The notes under the pieces were generated by a model. That model was given only the letters and a program-made list of their open reading frames with translations, was not told the DNA's origin and did no database searches. Positions 8,487 to 16,450 of a stretch of DNA of 34,771 nucleotides are shown here, one piece after another. Within the stretch, counting starts at the first letter, position 1. Each line of letters begins with the position of its first letter. This DNA comes from an uncultured Collinsella sp. (lineage in GTDB: Bacteria; Actinomycetota; Coriobacteriia; Coriobacteriales; Coriobacteriaceae), in NCBI GenBank assembly GCA_902496645.1, contig CABVBR010000009.1:1-34771 (forward strand), in the 5' to 3' direction. The translations under genes and the position numbers were made by a program.

Positions 8487-9212
8487 CTAGCCGAGGCAGC
8501 CCCAGTCGATGGGGCTGCTGCCGTTTTGCTCGAGCAATTCATTGGCAGCGGAGAAGGGGTGCGACCCCATAAAAGCGGGGAGTTCTGCCGTGGCACGGTT
8601 TGCCGAAAGCGGCGAGGGGTGCGTAGAGGCCAGGCAGAACTTGCCGGTCGCCTTGCCTGCGCCAGTCGCGGCGAGCTTGCCCTCGGCCATCTGCTGGGCA
8701 AAACGGCCCCATGCCAAAAAGACGACCGGCTGGGGCAGCTGGCAGCAGCGTTCAATAATGTAGTCGGTAAGCGTGCTCCAGCCCAGCTTGGCGTGCGAGT
8801 TCGCGGCATGCTCGCACACGGTGAGCGTGGTGTTGAGGAGCAGGACGCCCTGTTGTGCCCAGGGGGTTAGGTCTCCCGTGGCGGGAATGGCGCAGCCCAG
8901 GTCGGCTTTGAGTTCCTTATAGATGTTGCGCAGGCTCGGCGGCAACTTGGTTTGCGTCGCGGGGACCGAAAACGACAGCCCCATGGCCTGGTTGGGTCCG
9001 TGATAGGGGTCTTGACCCAAGATGACAACCTTGACCTGGTCGGCCGGCGTGTAGGCGAGGGCATTGAGGATGTCGTCTTGCGCCGGATAGATGGTCTGCT
9101 CGGCACGAAGAAGGGCGATGCGCTCGAGCAGCTGGTTCGTAGTGTCACGTACCGGCTGCGGCGCATCGCCCAACCAAGTTGCTATGTTGCGGTCGCGAGT
9201 TGCGGTGTCCAT
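8487..9212 (-). CDS. ung: Uracil-DNA glycosylase, family 1
   Basis: A 241-residue DNA repair enzyme that excises uracil from DNA. The water-activating loop GQDPYHGPNQAMGLSFSVP and the DNA-intercalation/catalytic loop THPSPLSANR are both intact. The core strand segment LLLNTTLTVCEHAANSH is also typical of family 1. Length matches the usual 220-240. Start ATG at 9212 with AAGGAG four bases upstream. Single gene, convergent with the SDR gene. Confidence 0.95.
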   Translation of the reverse strand: MDTATRDRNIATWLGDAPQPVRDTTNQLLERIALLRAEQTIYPAQDDILNALAYTPADQVKVVILGQDPYHGPNQAMGLSFSVPATQTKLPPSLRNIYKELKADLGCAIPATGDLTPWAQQGVLLLNTTLTVCEHAANSHAKLGWSTLTDYIIERCCQLPQPVVFLAWGRFAQQMAEGKLAATGAGKATGKFCLASTHPSPLSANRATAELPAFMGSHPFSAANELLEQNGSSPIDWGCLG

Positions 9213-9299
9213 GGAGCTCCTTTAGGGCAGATGCTGTGTTGGCATCTATTGTAAGGGTGGCCGATGGCCTTTACGCTGCGACTGCGCGAAGAACGGGGA

Positions 9300-10202
9300 T
9301 TAGGAGACGTGCTCGGGCGTTCCGGCCATGCGAGCATGGCTGCGGGCGCGAAGGCACGGAAGCTCGACGGTCGCCACCATCACGCCGGTGAGGATGAGGG
9401 CGGCGCCAAAGAAGGCGATGGGGCTCAGGACCTCGCCAACTAGGAAGAACGAGAAGACGGTGGAGCAGACGGGCTCCAGCGAGAAGGCGAAGCCCGTGGT
9501 CTCGGCGGGAACATGAGGCTGCACGAGCGTCTGCGTGATGAAGCCGTAGGCAGAGCAGATGAGTGCGAGGGCGACGACAACCACGATCTCGCTCGGGGTG
9601 CTGGGGAGCGTAAAGCCGACAAAAGCGCATGCGGCAATGCCCGAGAACAGACCGGCAAAGCCCAGCTGCCAAACGCCCAGGCCCAGGGGGTCGACTTCCT
9701 CGACAAAGCGCTTGGCGACGATGATATGGCCGGCATACACAAAGGCGGAGAGCAGCATAATGAGCGCGCCGGGGTTCAGGCTGGTAAAGTCGGCGCCCGA
9801 GAGCAGCAGCATGCCGCAGGTGACGATGGCGGTGCCGACGAGTACCTTGCGCTCGGGGGCGCGGCGAAGCAGAGCGGCGTTGGCAAACGGCACGATCACG
9901 ACCGTCAGGCTCTGCAAAAAGCCGGCGGTGGAGGCAGAGGTGAGGCTGGAGCCTAAACACATGCAGGTGAGCTCAGTTGCCATGATGGCGCCGATGATGG
10001 CGGAGCGGACCATCAGGTCGCGGTTGATGCGGAAGGCGCGCTTATGGAAGAGCAGCAGACAGGCCGCGAAGGCGATGATGCAGCGAAGCGCGACGATGCT
10101 CGTGGCGTTCATGCTGTCCATGCCAATCTTCATAAGGGGATACGAAAAGCCCCATGCGACGGGAACGGAAAATGAGAGCGCGATTGCTTTTTTGCGATCC
10201 AT
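9300..10202 (-). CDS. EamA/DMT-superfamily transporter
   Basis: A 300-residue membrane protein with ten hydrophobic segments in two EamA halves, starting MDRKKAIALSFSVPVAWGFSYPLMKIG, typical of drug/metabolite or amino acid exporters. Start ATG at 10202 follows AAAGGAG. It is divergently transcribed from a LysR regulator gene across 158 bp, an arrangement that often means the regulator controls the transporter. The substrate is unknown. It is not a close copy of the EamA gene at 1390-2265. Confidence 0.85.
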   Translation of the reverse strand: MDRKKAIALSFSVPVAWGFSYPLMKIGMDSMNATSIVALRCIIAFAACLLLFHKRAFRINRDLMVRSAIIGAIMATELTCMCLGSSLTSASTAGFLQSLTVVIVPFANAALLRRAPERKVLVGTAIVTCGMLLLSGADFTSLNPGALIMLLSAFVYAGHIIVAKRFVEEVDPLGLGVWQLGFAGLFSGIAACAFVGFTLPSTPSEIVVVVALALICSAYGFITQTLVQPHVPAETTGFAFSLEPVCSTVFSFFLVGEVLSPIAFFGAALILTGVMVATVELPCLRARSHARMAGTPEHVS

Positions 10203-10360
10203 GGGACTCCTTTTGTTACAGAACGGTTTCGCAAAAAGGATTCTGCGCCCAGATATGGATGTAGTAAAGCGAATGTATCTTCAGTATGATTAAGCAAAGC
10301 TAAAGTAGACAAGAAAAGCGCTGGCAAAACGTTTTACGACTGCATCGGTGTGGAGGCAAG

Positions 10361-11227
10361 ATGGCATCGCGGTATCAGATTGTTTGCATGGTGGTCGATT
10401 GCGGCAGCCTTAAGGGTGCGGCCGATGAGCTGGGCTATACGCAAAGCGCGGTGAGCCAGGCCGTCAAAGCGCTCGAGCGCGAGTTGGGCACCACGCTCAT
10501 CGAGCGCGGCAAGCAGGGTGTTTCGCTTACGCGTGACGGCAAGCAGTACCTGCCGTATCTGCGTCAAATTGTAACGGCCGAGGCCGAGCTCGAGGGCAAG
10601 CGCCAAGAGCTGCTGGGCCTGTCCTCGACCGATATTCGCATTGCGACGTTTACCAACGTGAGCCGAACCGTACTGCCGCGCGTGATTCGCGACTTTGGGA
10701 CGCTGCACCCGGGCGTGCGCTTTACGCTCAAGCAGGGCGACTACACGCGCAATGCCCAATGGGTGCACGACGGCGTGGTTGATTTTTGCTTTACGGCACG
10801 TGGGTTTACCGCGGGGCTCCAGAAGCGCGTGGTGTATCACGACGAGCTGGTGGCGCTCTTGCCGTCGGCGCATCCGTTGACGGCAAAGGAAAAGGTGACG
10901 CTTGCCGATTTGGCGTCCGAGCCGTTTGTGCTGCTGGATGAGGGCGAACAGAGCCTGGTGCTCGACGCGTTTGCCGCGCACGGGCTGTCGCCGCACGTGA
11001 CGAGTGAGGTTACCGACGACTACACCATCATGGCGATGGTGGAGGAGGGGCTAGGCGTGAGCATGCTCTACCGGCGTACGGTGGAGGGCATGCGGGCTGA
11101 TATTCGCGTGCGGCCCATCGTGCATGCCCCTTCGCGCGACGTGGTGGCGGCATGGCGCAGCTGGGATACCATGCCCATTGCCACTAGGCGCTTTATTGAT
11201 TATATGAGCTCACACATTGTGAGTTAA
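10361..11227 (+). CDS. LysR family transcriptional regulator
   Basis: A 288-residue regulator. Residues 1-60 form the winged helix-turn-helix (GSLKGAADELGYTQSAVSQAVKALERELGTTLIERG), followed by a linker helix and a periplasmic-binding-like effector domain (from about residue 88). The ATG at 10361 follows GGAGG by four bases. The N-terminus is a few residues shorter than in many relatives. Position suggests that it governs the divergent EamA exporter. A weak dyad CTT-N10-AAG at 10279-10294 is the only binding-site hint I saw. It is convergent with the MATE gene, 18 bp apart. Confidence 0.9.
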   Translation: MASRYQIVCMVVDCGSLKGAADELGYTQSAVSQAVKALERELGTTLIERGKQGVSLTRDGKQYLPYLRQIVTAEAELEGKRQELLGLSSTDIRIATFTNVSRTVLPRVIRDFGTLHPGVRFTLKQGDYTRNAQWVHDGVVDFCFTARGFTAGLQKRVVYHDELVALLPSAHPLTAKEKVTLADLASEPFVLLDEGEQSLVLDAFAAHGLSPHVTSEVTDDYTIMAMVEEGLGVSMLYRRTVEGMRADIRVRPIVHAPSRDVVAAWRSWDTMPIATRRFIDYMSSHIVS

Positions 11228-11245
11228 CTGCCTGGGGTGCTGCGT

Positions 11246-12628
11246 CTAGCGTGCCTCGGCCTTGGCTTGCGCCAGGCGGTAGGTGCGCGCCGGGTGGCAC
11301 AGCAACACCGCAACGACCATAAAGAACGCCGTGGTGCCCAGGCTGATGGGGTAGACCATCATGATGTTTGCGAACGTGCGGAAGTGCGGGAAGACGCAGA
11401 ACACCCAGTAGAAGCGGATGCCACAGACGCAGATCATGGTGATGAGGGCGGGCAGAAGCGAGATGCCAAAGCCACGTAGGTAGCCTGACATATTTTCGTA
11501 GAACATGCTAAAAGCGTATGCGGGGAAGATCGAGCACACACGGATATAGCCGATCGAGACGATGTTGGGATCGCTGTTGAACAGCGACAGAATCTCGCGT
11601 CCCAGGCCGACGATGATAACGATGGTGGTAAGCGCGACGATGCCGCCTTCGACCAGACAGACCTTGAGGGTCTTGGTGCAGCGGTCAATCTGGCGCGCGC
11701 CGTGGTTTTGCCCCACAAACGTGGTGCAGGCCTGGCTAAAGCTGTTGAGCAGGTTGTAGCACACGTACTCTAGGCTCATGGCCGCGCTGGAGGCAGCCAT
11801 GACCTCGGTGCCCAGGCTGTTGATGGCGGACTGGATGATGATGTTCGCGACGGCAAAGACGGCGCTTTGGATACCGGCGGGCAGGCCAATCTTGACGATG
11901 CGCTTGAGGGCGACGGGGTCGATGGCCAGGTCGCGCGGGGTGACACGGACGACGGAGTCGGTCTTGAGCAGGCGGATAAAGAGCGTGACGGCACTCGTCG
12001 TATAGGCGATGGCGGTGGCGATAGCGACGCCTGCCACGCCCCAATGGAGCACAGGGACAAAGATGAGGTCCAAGCCAATATTGAGGACGGTGGACACGGC
12101 GAGCGCTTGGAGCGGCATGCGGGTGATACCGACGGAGCGGAAGATGGCGGCCTCAAAGTTATAGAGCAGGATCGAGGGCATGCTCAGTAAAAAGACGCGC
12201 AGGTAGAGCGATGCGAGCGGCATGGTCTCGGCGGGGACGTTGAGCGCGGCGAGCATAGGCTCGGCAAAGATCTCTCCCAGCGCGATGACGACAAAGCCCA
12301 CGAGTGCCATGAGAATCGAGGTGTGGACGGCGCGCTTGACCATGTTTTGGTCGTTGCGGCCGATGGCGTTGGCGATAACCACGTTAGAGCCAAGCGACAG
12401 GCCGATGAACAGGTTGATCATCAGGCTGGTGAGCGGAACGTTGGAGCCGACGGCGGCCATGGCAAGGGTTCCCTGGTCGCCCGAGAAGTTGCCGATAATG
12501 ACCGTGGCGATGAGGTTCGACAGTTGCTCGAGGATGCTCGTCGCGGCAACGGGAAAGGCGAACAGGGGAATGTTGCGCCACAGCGAGCCAGTCGTCATGT
12601 CAATGTGCTTAGATACGGTATCAGCCAT
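11246..12628 (-). CDS. MATE family efflux transporter
   Basis: A 460-residue inner-membrane protein with about twelve hydrophobic helices, the standard MATE length. It opens with MTTGSLWRNIPLFAFPVAATSILEQL, and has the family segments LMINLFIGLSLGSNVVIANAIG and CTTFVGQNHGA. MATE proteins export organic cations and drugs in exchange for sodium or protons; which compounds and which ion are not readable here. Start ATG at 12628 with a modest GAGAG ribosome binding site. No obvious partner gene. Confidence 0.92.
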   Translation of the reverse strand: MADTVSKHIDMTTGSLWRNIPLFAFPVAATSILEQLSNLIATVIIGNFSGDQGTLAMAAVGSNVPLTSLMINLFIGLSLGSNVVIANAIGRNDQNMVKRAVHTSILMALVGFVVIALGEIFAEPMLAALNVPAETMPLASLYLRVFLLSMPSILLYNFEAAIFRSVGITRMPLQALAVSTVLNIGLDLIFVPVLHWGVAGVAIATAIAYTTSAVTLFIRLLKTDSVVRVTPRDLAIDPVALKRIVKIGLPAGIQSAVFAVANIIIQSAINSLGTEVMAASSAAMSLEYVCYNLLNSFSQACTTFVGQNHGARQIDRCTKTLKVCLVEGGIVALTTIVIIVGLGREILSLFNSDPNIVSIGYIRVCSIFPAYAFSMFYENMSGYLRGFGISLLPALITMICVCGIRFYWVFCVFPHFRTFANIMMVYPISLGTTAFFMVVAVLLCHPARTYRLAQAKAEAR

Positions 12629-12779
12629 ACGCTCTCAATCTCTAATATGCTTGTTCACGCTTATTTGCGCAGACGATGATACTCCTATTCGACTAGTCGT
12701 TGGGGACGTTCTTGAATGACTAGGTGGGGGAGGCGTGCGACAATGGTGGGCGTTGTGTTGTCCGTGCTAAGGAGTTGCC

Positions 12780-13595
12780 ATGTTGTTGTGTCCCGTTTGC
12801 CATGAGCCGTTGGTGGACGACGAGCGTGGGGCTGCATGCGCGGGCGGACATCGGTTCGATCGTGCGCGCGAGGGCTATCTGTACCTGTTGCGCTCGTCTA
12901 AGAGCGGTGACTCTATGGGCGATCCCAAGTCTCAGGCGCGCAGCCGTCGCGACTTTCTGAATCGCGACTACTATGCGCCGTTGCGCGACGCGATGGTCGA
13001 GCTGGTGCGCGATCGAGCGGCTAGGCACGGGGCGTCCACGGACAAGGCACTGACCCTGCTCGACATTTGCTGCGGCGAGGGTTACTACACGAGCGCCATG
13101 GGCTCGGTGCCGAACGTTGATGCCTACGGGTTTGACCTGGGTAAGGAAATGGTGCGCTTGGCTGCCAAGCGTGGTGGCGCGACGTATTTCGTCGCCAACA
13201 TGAAGGACATCCCCGTGGCAGATGGCGCTTTCGATATGGTGACCGAGCTGTTTGCTCCCTTTAACGAGCGCGAGTTCGCCCGCGTGCTGGCGCCCGAGGG
13301 CTCGCTCTACACCGTGGTGCCGGGTGCCCGTCATCTGTTTGGGCTCAAGGAAGTGCTCTACGACACTCCGTACCTCAACGACGAAAAGCTGCCGCAGACT
13401 ACCGAGCTTGAGCTCGTAGGCACACAGCGCGTGACGGCGAACATTACGTTGGCAACGCAAGCGGACATCGAGGCCGTCTTCCAGATGACGCCGTACTACT
13501 ATCGCACGCGTCGCGAGGATCGCGAACGCCTAGCGGGTCTGCAGCGGCTCGAGACGGATATCGAGTTCGTGATCGCGGAGTATCGGCATCGGTAA
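12780..13595 (+). CDS. 23S rRNA (guanine-N1-)methyltransferase, RlmA-like
   Basis: A 271-residue SAM-dependent methyltransferase. The N-terminal zinc finger (CPVC at residues 4-7, then a cysteine and GH near residues 20-24) and the segment EGYLYLL are hallmarks of the RlmA family, which methylates G745 or G748 of 23S rRNA. The SAM motif is LLDICCGEGYYTSAM, and VTELFAPFNEREFARVL is a further family segment. Start ATG at 12780 follows AAGGAG. RlmA-I versus RlmA-II (the latter linked to tylosin tolerance) cannot be told apart by eye. Single gene. Confidence 0.88.
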   Translation: MLLCPVCHEPLVDDERGAACAGGHRFDRAREGYLYLLRSSKSGDSMGDPKSQARSRRDFLNRDYYAPLRDAMVELVRDRAARHGASTDKALTLLDICCGEGYYTSAMGSVPNVDAYGFDLGKEMVRLAAKRGGATYFVANMKDIPVADGAFDMVTELFAPFNEREFARVLAPEGSLYTVVPGARHLFGLKEVLYDTPYLNDEKLPQTTELELVGTQRVTANITLATQADIEAVFQMTPYYYRTRREDRERLAGLQRLETDIEFVIAEYRHR

Positions 13596-13628
13596 CGGAC
13601 AGCGTCCCTGCGCATCCATCTCTCGTGA

Positions 13629-13666
13629 AAGCGCTCCCGAAGTCATTTAAGACTTCGGGAGCGCTT
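13629..13666. terminator. Hairpin terminator between convergent genes
   Basis: Perfect 16-bp stem AAGCGCTCCCGAAGTC / GACTTCGGGAGCGCTT with an ATTTAA loop, between the rlmA-like gene and the convergent membrane-protein gene. T runs on both sides are weak, so it may act in both directions with moderate strength. Confidence 0.6.
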
Positions 13667-13709
13667 GCGTAGTGTGTTTTGTGGGCGCCCCAGCGTGGGG
13701 GTCAGCTGC

Positions 13710-14084
13710 TTACAGGCGATCGGCAGCTTCCTTCTTGACGTTGTTTGCTGCCGAGAACAGCAATGCGTCGAAGATGACGGAGATGATGCTCAGAACGTTC
13801 ATGGTGTGGCTGATGCAGCTGAGCGCTACCGCCGCAATGACGATGACGAGCGCGACGATGCTTGCAGTCAAGACGCTCTTGACGGTTGACGGCTTGTTCG
13901 ATCCCTTGATGCCGAACACGCCGGCGACAAGCACGATAACGCCATGGACGGTGGAGACGATGCCTCCCGTCATGCCGTTGGTGGCTTCTGTGGTCATCGA
14001 CATGACACCCAGAATAATCTGAACGATGCCGAAGACCACAGCGAGTAGGGAAAGGACCTTCAACATTTTGCGTGCGTTGCTCAT
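13710..14084 (-). CDS. Small hydrophobic membrane protein, unknown function
   Basis: A 124-residue protein with four likely transmembrane helices (VLSLLAVVFGIVQIILGVM; TVHGVIVLVAGVFGI; SIVALVIVIAAVALS; VLSIISVIFDALLFSAA), ending in a short basic tail. I do not recognise a named family. Start ATG at 14084 has GAAAGGA upstream; the open frame's more distant start has no ribosome binding site. A good minus-strand promoter lies about 75 bp upstream. Nothing in the sequence shows a function. Confidence 0.75.
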   Translation of the reverse strand: MSNARKMLKVLSLLAVVFGIVQIILGVMSMTTEATNGMTGGIVSTVHGVIVLVAGVFGIKGSNKPSTVKSVLTASIVALVIVIAAVALSCISHTMNVLSIISVIFDALLFSAANNVKKEAADRL

Positions 14085-14159
14085 GGTATTCCTTTCGGTT
14101 GAGTGGACGGGCGCGGCGCAAATGGCGGCCCGTTGGAACGCATCTGATATCAACCAGCC

Positions 14160-14187
14160 ATTTTAGCTGAATTACGTGCAAGGACAA
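14160..14187 (-). promoter_or_regulatory. Candidate promoter of the small membrane protein gene
   Basis: On the minus strand TTGTCC (14182-14187) and TAAAAT (14160-14165) are 16 bases apart, leaving a leader of roughly 70 nt to the ATG at 14084. Confidence 0.42.
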
Positions 14188-14333
14188 CTTGGATCACCAA
14201 GGCACTGTGCTTGAGCGAGGCGCGGGACCGAACCTTACGGAAGCGAAAGCTGGGTGTAAGCCAAATCGATGGCAGCGCGTTCGCGGCACTGCGATGATGG
14301 GGCCATGGTAAGGGCTGGACCGAAGGAGGGGCC

Positions 14334-14477
14334 ATGATGTACGGGGCCAAGCAAGTGCGCGAGCCGCGTTCGTTAGGAAGGCGTATGGGCGATTCCGTGA
14401 TCGCTGCCGTGTGCACGGGATTGATGGCGGTGCTTTGCATTGGGATGCTGTGGACCATGTCGCATGTGGGACAATAG
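14334..14477 (+). CDS. Predicted 47-residue single-pass membrane protein
   Basis: A short open frame translating to a basic N-terminal stretch (MMYGAKQVREPRSLGRRMGD) followed by one hydrophobic helix (VIAAVCTGLMAVLCIGMLWT) and the end SHVGQ. A strong ribosome binding site GAAGGAGGGG sits just before the double ATG. The basic side before the helix predicts an N-in orientation. It lies 63 bp upstream of the rsmJ-like gene on the same strand. I do not recognise the protein. The ribosome binding site and membrane topology make it believable despite its length. Confidence 0.6.
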   Translation: MMYGAKQVREPRSLGRRMGDSVIAAVCTGLMAVLCIGMLWTMSHVGQ

Positions 14478-14485
14478 CGGACGGT

Positions 14486-14510
14486 TGGGTGCCGACATGA
14501 ATGGCGCCCA
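14486..14510 (+). terminator. Weak hairpin between the mini-protein and rsmJ genes
   Basis: TGGGTGCC (14486-14493) can pair with GGCGCCCA (14503-14510) with one G-U pair, followed by a T-rich stretch TGTATTCGTTTTGTTT. It may be a partial terminator or attenuator before the rsmJ-like gene. Confidence 0.3.
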
Positions 14511-14540
14511 TGTATTCGTTTTGTTTGCTAAGGAGTGTCC

Positions 14541-15245
14541 ATGGGCGTCGTCGATCCCTTTTCTGTTGCGCAGGCGGCAGGGCTCGAGTTAACCAGGACA
14601 CCCGAGGGCCTCACGCTCACCGACGGCGCGATGGAGCTGCGTGCCGATTTTACCCGCATGCTTCCACGGCTCAAGCAGGGCCGTCTGCAGCAAGAGCTGT
14701 TGGTAAAGGCTGCGCGCACAAAGGGCATCGAGCGACCATGGGCAATTGATGCCACGGCAGGCTTTGGCGAGGATTCGCTGCTGTTGGCGGCCGCGGGCTT
14801 TGTCGTCGACCTGTATGAGCAGGACTGCGTGATCGCGGCCCTGCTGCAGGACGCTTTGGGCCGTGCGGCGGACGATCTGGCGCTTGCGGATGCCGTGGCG
14901 CGTATGCGTTTACATGCAGGCGAGGACAGCATCGCCGGGCTTCACCAGACCGCCGCTTCGATTGAGCAAGGTGAGCTCACAGCTCCCGACGTGGTGTATC
15001 TGGACCCTATGTTTCCCGAGCGCACCAAGAGCGCAGCCGTCAAAAAGAAGTTTCAGTTGCTGCATCATTTGGAGCAGCCGTGCGCCGACGAGGAGACGTT
15101 GGTCGAGGCCGCACTTGCCGTGCATCCGCGTAAAGTCGTTATTAAACGACCGGTGAAGGGGCCGTTACTTGCCGGTATAAAGCCGAGCTATCAGCTTGCG
15201 GGTAAGGCCGTTCGCTACGATGTCTTGGTGCCGCCGCGTCCATAG
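14541..15245 (+). CDS. rsmJ: 16S rRNA (guanine1516-N2)-methyltransferase, RsmJ-like
   Basis: A 234-residue class I SAM methyltransferase. The SAM-binding motif is AIDATAGFGEDSLLLAAAG and the catalytic region is YLDPMFPERTKSAAVKKKFQ, which closely follows the RsmJ consensus DPMxPxRxKSAxVKK. KVVIKRPVKGPLL is the next conserved strand. RsmJ methylates G1516 of 16S rRNA in Escherichia coli; the same target here is inferred. ATG at 14541 is five bases after AAGGAG; the GTG six bases earlier overlaps the ribosome binding site and is less likely. Confidence 0.85.
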   Translation: MGVVDPFSVAQAAGLELTRTPEGLTLTDGAMELRADFTRMLPRLKQGRLQQELLVKAARTKGIERPWAIDATAGFGEDSLLLAAAGFVVDLYEQDCVIAALLQDALGRAADDLALADAVARMRLHAGEDSIAGLHQTAASIEQGELTAPDVVYLDPMFPERTKSAAVKKKFQLLHHLEQPCADEETLVEAALAVHPRKVVIKRPVKGPLLAGIKPSYQLAGKAVRYDVLVPPRP

Positions 15246-15282
15246 CCCGCACGCAATGGCCGGCATCGCGTCGATGGGGAGC

Positions 15283-15579
15283 CTATTTCCAAGGATGCGA
15301 CGTCAGGTGCCAGCCGCCGCAGTACTCGCATTTGTAGCAGGCCAGGCCGCGACGCCCACGATTCTCGCAATCGGCCATAACGGCCTCGGCCTCGGCTCGC
15401 GTGTCGTAGCGGTTCTTGCGCTCGCACGCTTTGTAGCGCCAGGCCTCGTCGCGCTCGGCATCCAGGGCGCCGCGGCGCTCATCCTCGCGTGCAAACAGGT
15501 CGCTCATATCGCCGCCGGTGGCAGCGCCCAAAAACTCGCTTTTGGCCTTTGACCAGGCGGCTCGTTTTTTGCTTCCCAT
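15283..15579 (-). CDS. Small CxxC-containing protein, unknown function
   Basis: About 98 residues. The C-terminal half reads as a small zinc-binding module: KNRYDTRAEAEAVMADCENR, then LACYKCEYCGGWHLTSH, with CxxC and a following histidine as possible ligands. Proteins with this K-R-Y-x-T...Y-x-C-x-x-C-x-x-W-H-L-T ending are scattered in Actinobacteria and phages, function unknown. The N-terminal half is charged and helical. The ATG at 15579 has AAAAGGGG ten bases upstream; a TTG at 15600 overlaps that site and is less likely. Divergent from the GNAT gene, with a palindrome between. Confidence 0.7.
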   Translation of the reverse strand: MGSKKRAAWSKAKSEFLGAATGGDMSDLFAREDERRGALDAERDEAWRYKACERKNRYDTRAEAEAVMADCENRGRRGLACYKCEYCGGWHLTSHPWK

Positions 15580-15604
15580 CTGCTTCGCGCCCCTTTTCAA
15601 ACGC

Positions 15605-15634
15605 TGGTATCATTGCTCAATCAAAGTGATACCA
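15605..15634. promoter_or_regulatory. Palindrome between divergent genes
   Basis: Perfect arms TGGTATCA (15605-15612) and TGATACCA (15627-15634) with a 14-base spacer, in the 75-bp gap between the CxxC protein gene and the GNAT gene. Position and symmetry suggest an operator serving one or both genes; the binding protein is unknown. Confidence 0.4.
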
Positions 15635-15653
15635 ATAAACGTGAGGTCGCCGC

Positions 15654-16145
15654 GTGATGATCAGAAAAACCCTCGATACCGACATTCCCGCCGTCATGGC
15701 TATCTATGACGCTGCCCGCTCCTTTATGCGCGCGCATGGCAATGCCACGCAGTGGCCGGTGGGCACGCCCTCGGTCGAGCAGCTCAAAAGCGATATCGCT
15801 GCGGGCGGTAGCTATGTATGCGAGGAGGACGGTCGCGTGGTGGCGACGTTCGCCTTTTTGCCGGGGCCAGACAGTTTCTATGATGTGATCGAGGACGGTC
15901 AATGGCGCAGCGACGTCCCGTATGCCGTGCTGCACCGCGTGGCATCCGACGGCACCACGCATGGCGTTGCGGCCGCGATGTTTGCCTTTGCCAAGGAGCG
16001 CGTCGACCATCTGCGCATCGACACGCATCAAGACAACCTGCCCATGCAGGGCGCCATCGCCAATGCTGGATTTAAACGCGCCGGTGTCGTGTATGTGTCG
16101 GACGGTACGCCGCGTGTCGCGTTTGATTGGCTGCGTGAGGCGTAA
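15654..16145 (+). CDS. GNAT family N-acetyltransferase
   Basis: A 163-residue acetyltransferase fold: MIRKTLDTDIPAVMAIYDAARSFM begins the fold, the acetyl-CoA loop region is around HRVASDGTTHGVAAAMFAFAKE, and DTHQDNLPMQGAIANAGFKRAGVVYV is the typical GNAT C-terminal motif. The acceptor substrate is unknown. Translation could start at GTG 15654 or at ATG 15657; GAGG at 15643-15646 suits either. A clear terminator follows, so this is a single-gene unit. Confidence 0.85.
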   Translation: MMIRKTLDTDIPAVMAIYDAARSFMRAHGNATQWPVGTPSVEQLKSDIAAGGSYVCEEDGRVVATFAFLPGPDSFYDVIEDGQWRSDVPYAVLHRVASDGTTHGVAAAMFAFAKERVDHLRIDTHQDNLPMQGAIANAGFKRAGVVYVSDGTPRVAFDWLREA

Positions 16146-16179
16146 GAGCCAAGGCACGTATCATCACCCAGCTCAAATA

Positions 16180-16207
16180 AAAAATGGCCCCGAGTGGGGC
16201 CATTTTT
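16180..16207 (+). terminator. Rho-independent terminator after the GNAT gene
   Basis: Perfect 12-bp stem AAAAATGGCCCC / GGGGCCATTTTT with a GAGT tetraloop; the final T residues form the U tract. Confidence 0.85.
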
Positions 16208-16250
16208 GGTAAAACGCGTCGTTGTGGGACTCGCATTGTTACCGCCTCAA

Positions 16251-16375
16251 ATGAGACCGGGCGGGCAAAAGGGGAGGTGCCGGCTTTCGCAAGGCGCGAA
16301 CCTACGAAAATCGCCGCGCGGCAACGCAGGGCGATGAGCTCGGTCGGGGGATAGGGCCCGCTTCGCCCGCCGGCT
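16251..16375 (+). other. Structured leader-like region before the TetM-like GTPase gene
   Basis: The 305-bp gap before the GTPase gene has no convincing conserved gene. GGCGGGC (16260-16266) can pair with GCCCGCC (16365-16371), enclosing further possible helices such as TCGCC / GGCGA. A 28-codon frame rich in arginine, glycine and lysine starts at ATG 16251 (MRPGGQKGRCRLSQGANLRK...) and ends inside the structure. This could be an attenuation leader for a ribosome-protection type gene, a small RNA, or chance in GC-rich DNA. Confidence 0.3.
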
Positions 16376-16450
16376 CGTAAATTGTATCATCCGGTATGGA
16401 ACGAGAATGCCTATCGCTGCGTGTGATGGGTTTGAAATAAGAGGAGAGCC

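Noticed and set aside
10279..10294. LysR binding dyad CTT-N10-AAG
   Set aside because: Only 10 of 16 positions are symmetric and many such matches are expected by chance; noted but not listed as a site.
12712..12744. Promoter before the rlmA-like gene (TTGAAT with GACAAT)
   Set aside because: The spacing is 21 bases, too long for a normal promoter.
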